Part shown: positions 11,759 through 12,915 of the stretch, piece by piece
Layout of the letters: each line of letters begins with the position of its first letter
How positions within the stretch are numbered: the first letter of the stretch is position 1
Source of the DNA: Butyrivibrio sp. AE3004
GTDB taxonomy: Bacteria; Bacillota; Clostridia; Lachnospirales; Lachnospiraceae
Direction of reading: 5' to 3'
Assembly: GCF_000703165.1 (NCBI RefSeq)
Contig: NZ_JNLQ01000006.1
Span: 1 to 12,915 of the forward strand
DNA: 12,915 nucleotides
The notes under the pieces: generated by a model
Seen by the model: only the letters and a program-made list of their open reading frames with translations
What the model was told of the DNA's origin: nothing
The model's database searches: none
Translations under genes and position numbers: made by a program

Positions 11759-12225
11759 TCATTCTCGTAAATTCCTTTCTAAGTTTTTCTTACTTCGTAA
11801 AAGTTACTCTTGCCCAGTTCTCTGTTTTCCCAAGTACTTCTCCAATCTCAGCAAAGGACGACCGCCTAGCCCACGAGGTAAGCTACTTCACGATATGGCT
11901 CTGGTAGATTATGTATGTGTTCATCAATTCTGACTTTTTTATTTGACTGCAGTGCGTACTCTCGCCGATTCCACAGGAATGTTAAGATCATCGTATAATC
12001 ATGCTGTGGATTTTTGCGTAGGTAGCTAAGATATGTATTCTTTGCGATCGCGCAAAGCCATGTGGATAATTTGCAGCTACCATTAAATCGATTGATGCTT
12101 TTAATTGCCTGGCAAAAGGTTTCCTGTGTCAGTTCCTCCGCAAGGTCATCGTTCTGTGCAACCGACCTCAGGTATCCGTAAACCATGCGGGCATACTTTT
12201 GGTATATTTCATCCATTGGTTGCAA
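11759..12225 (-). pseudogene. ECF RNA polymerase sigma factor, whole locus with six apparent frameshifts
   Basis: ECF sigma factors direct RNA polymerase to a small regulon. Restoring five missing bases (near 11990, 11875, 11858, 11800 and 11786) and removing one (near 11961) yields a 156-residue protein, the normal family length. Region 2 is intact (YARMVYGYLRSVAQNDDLAE, ELTQETFCQAIKSINRF, KLSTWLCAIAKNTYLSYLRK). The linker then reads DDLNIPVESAEYALQ in place of the present MILTFLWNRREYALQ, and region 4 reads EPYREVAYLRGLGGRSFAEI, GEVLGKTENWARVTFY. Region 4, needed for -35 recognition, is cut off in the sequence as given. The stop overlaps the anti-sigma ATG. Confidence 0.75.
11866..12225 (-). 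CDS. ECF sigma factor, N-terminal intact frame (region 2)
   Basis: The start is a TTG at 12225, chosen because GAAGGAGA lies 7 nt before it; the ATG at 12216 is 16 nt away. The 119 residues hold region 2 (promoter -10 binding and core contact) and the beginning of region 4 (RIDEHIHNLPEPYREVAYL) before a premature stop. Residues from about 79 to 90 appear to be read in a shifted frame between two compensating indels. Confidence 0.8.
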   Translation of the reverse strand: MQPMDEIYQKYARMVYGYLRSVAQNDDLAEELTQETFCQAIKSINRFNGSCKLSTWLCAIAKNTYLSYLRKNPQHDYTMILTFLWNRREYALQSNKKVRIDEHIHNLPEPYREVAYLVG

Positions 12226-12270
12226 GTTTCTGTCTCCTTCATTGTCTTTTAAGATGTTTCTATATAGTTA

Positions 12271-12296
12271 ATGCAGATAAACAAGAATTCGTTACA
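12271..12296 (-). promoter_or_regulatory. Candidate autoregulatory ECF-type promoter
   Basis: On the minus strand TTTTTGTAACGAAT resembles the TGTAAC -35 element of ECF-dependent promoters; GCAT follows after 16 bp as a degenerate -10. It lies about 45-70 bp before the sigma gene, where autoregulation is common. The -10 match is weak. Confidence 0.4.
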
Positions 12297-12328
12297 AAAA
12301 AGATTTCTTCTTTTAAAAATAAAGCTAT

Positions 12329-12364
12329 AAAAAAGCCCCTCCCCGTATTGACGGAAAGGGAGCT
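12329..12364 (-). terminator. Terminator of the leftward unknown gene
   Basis: Leftward, AGCTCCCTTTCCGT and ACGGGGAGGGGCT form a GC-rich stem with G-U pairs around CAAT, followed by TTTTTT. It lies about 60 bp past the stop of the 12422-12910 gene and separates it from the sigma-factor gene. Confidence 0.7.
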
Positions 12365-12421
12365 AAGCATAAGTGCCCTACCATTGTGTTTCATTTAAAT
12401 CATAAATATCCTAAATTCCTG

Positions 12422-12910
12422 TCAATTGTGCAAATATCCCTTTTGCAAGAGTTCATATATATCCTCTGCCACATCACAATACCCCTCATGTGTAAGTGTG
12501 TGACAGATTATTTCGCCATTTTTGATGAAAAGTGGATCTTCGAGTTTTATTCCCATAGACTCATCTTCCTTAAAATCAAAGAATTTTTTCAGCCCCATGA
12601 AAAATTCATATAATGTATAATCATTTTTCAGGAAGATTCTGGAATAACAGCCAGCAGAGTTGGGAACACCCTCCTCATTCGTCATCTCAATAACATTCTC
12701 ACTCAGTTTCCCCCATTTACTCCGACTTAGCTCGTCCAGATCATCCAGCCAGGAATCTACCTTAAAACAAACTATATCTGTATTTTTAAGAACCAGCTTT
12801 ATAAACCTTTGATACTCATTATGGTCTAAAACGTTGTAAGCTTCATATGAATCCTTTAGTTTAGCATTACATATAAATCTTTCTGTTCTTGCAATCTCTA
12901 TTGAATTCAT
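12422..12910 (-). CDS. Unknown soluble protein
   Basis: I do not recognise this 162-residue acidic protein (MNSIEIARTERFICNAKLKD; KVDSWLDDLDELSRSKWGKL; CYSRIFLKNDYTLYEFFMGL). It has no signal peptide or membrane segment and no obvious catalytic motif. It is uninterrupted, unlike the three loci to its left. The ATG lies 5 bp from the window edge, so the ribosome binding site is not visible and an upstream start cannot be excluded. A terminator follows it, so it is probably a separate transcription unit. Confidence 0.7.
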   Translation of the reverse strand: MNSIEIARTERFICNAKLKDSYEAYNVLDHNEYQRFIKLVLKNTDIVCFKVDSWLDDLDELSRSKWGKLSENVIEMTNEEGVPNSAGCYSRIFLKNDYTLYEFFMGLKKFFDFKEDESMGIKLEDPLFIKNGEIICHTLTHEGYCDVAEDIYELLQKGYLHN

Positions 12911-12915
12911 TTTTT

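Larger units (their letters stand above)
10778..11762 (-). pseudogene. Anti-sigma factor with zf-HC2 zinc finger, whole locus with five apparent frameshifts
   Basis: Anti-sigma factors of this type hold an ECF sigma at the membrane until a signal releases it. After restoring five single missing bases (near 11748, 11734, 11633, 11567 and 11032) the locus gives a continuous 329-residue protein. It begins MNKIHCEMIRDLFPSYIDGL, then TSERTNELIKDHLEKCPDCQ, the H/C-C-x2-C pattern of a zf-HC2 domain. One membrane segment (IIIGSTAAIILSILIVFIKI) and an extracellular domain of about 200 residues follow. The ATG (11762-11760) overlaps the sigma stop as ATGA, the usual coupled arrangement. Four of the five restored bases extend short runs of G, A or T. 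As written, the zinc-finger part cannot be translated in one frame. Confidence 0.72.

Noticed and set aside
1..12915. CRISPR array
   Set aside because: No regularly spaced 24-40 bp direct repeats with unique spacers were seen; repeats present are short inverted or att-flanking ones.

Overview
The window looks like part of a mobile genetic element from a low-GC Gram-positive bacterium of class Clostridia, most likely a Lachnospiraceae member (for example the Butyrivibrio/Roseburia group). This rests on AAGGAGG-type ribosome binding sites before almost every gene, moderate AT richness, and protein types typical of mobilizable elements in that family. No species can be named from the sequence alone.

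Layout, left to right. (1) 39-2344, leftward: mobilization module with MobC, a MOBP-type relaxase and a coiled-coil/multi-membrane protein of the DUF6040 type. The relaxase and the coiled-coil gene are each split by one apparent extra base, and the coiled-coil gene starts about 300 nt inside the relaxase gene in another frame. (2) 2345-2991: about 650 bp without a credible gene, filled with consecutive inverted repeats including a three-way-junction-like fold; this is the candidate oriT or structured RNA. (3) 2992-5116, leftward: ParR-like small protein, ParM/StbA actin-like ATPase and a helix-turn-helix replication-initiator-like protein, a plasmid-style maintenance set. (4) 5141-5517: an attP-like site. 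Its core is the 3' half of a tRNA-Pro(CGG), from anticodon loop to discriminator base, and the same two repeat families flank it on both sides. (5) 5532-7106, leftward: tyrosine integrase, excisionase and a small basic protein, driven by a promoter facing away from (6) 7405-8052, a rightward XRE-family repressor. (7) 8126-9610: an AlbA_2/Schlafen-domain, ATPase-like protein with a C-terminal winged helix, ending at a bidirectional terminator. (8) 9678-12225, leftward: a multi-pass membrane protein and an ECF sigma/anti-sigma pair, all three broken by many single-base indels. (9) 12422-12910: an intact unknown protein.

Taken together, the element could integrate into and excise from a tRNA-Pro gene under repressor control, keep itself as a circle through ParM/ParR and the Rep-like protein, and be mobilized from an origin in the hairpin region by its relaxase. 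Because the att core has repeat-bearing arms on both sides and int on one side, the sequence appears to show the circular (or tandem) form, not a simple integrated end. The 13 inferred indels in 9.7-12.2 kb, against none in about 7.6 kb of neighbouring sequence, are either consensus errors or a very recent burst of decay. The three genes there should be read as damaged versions of recognisable or complete proteins.
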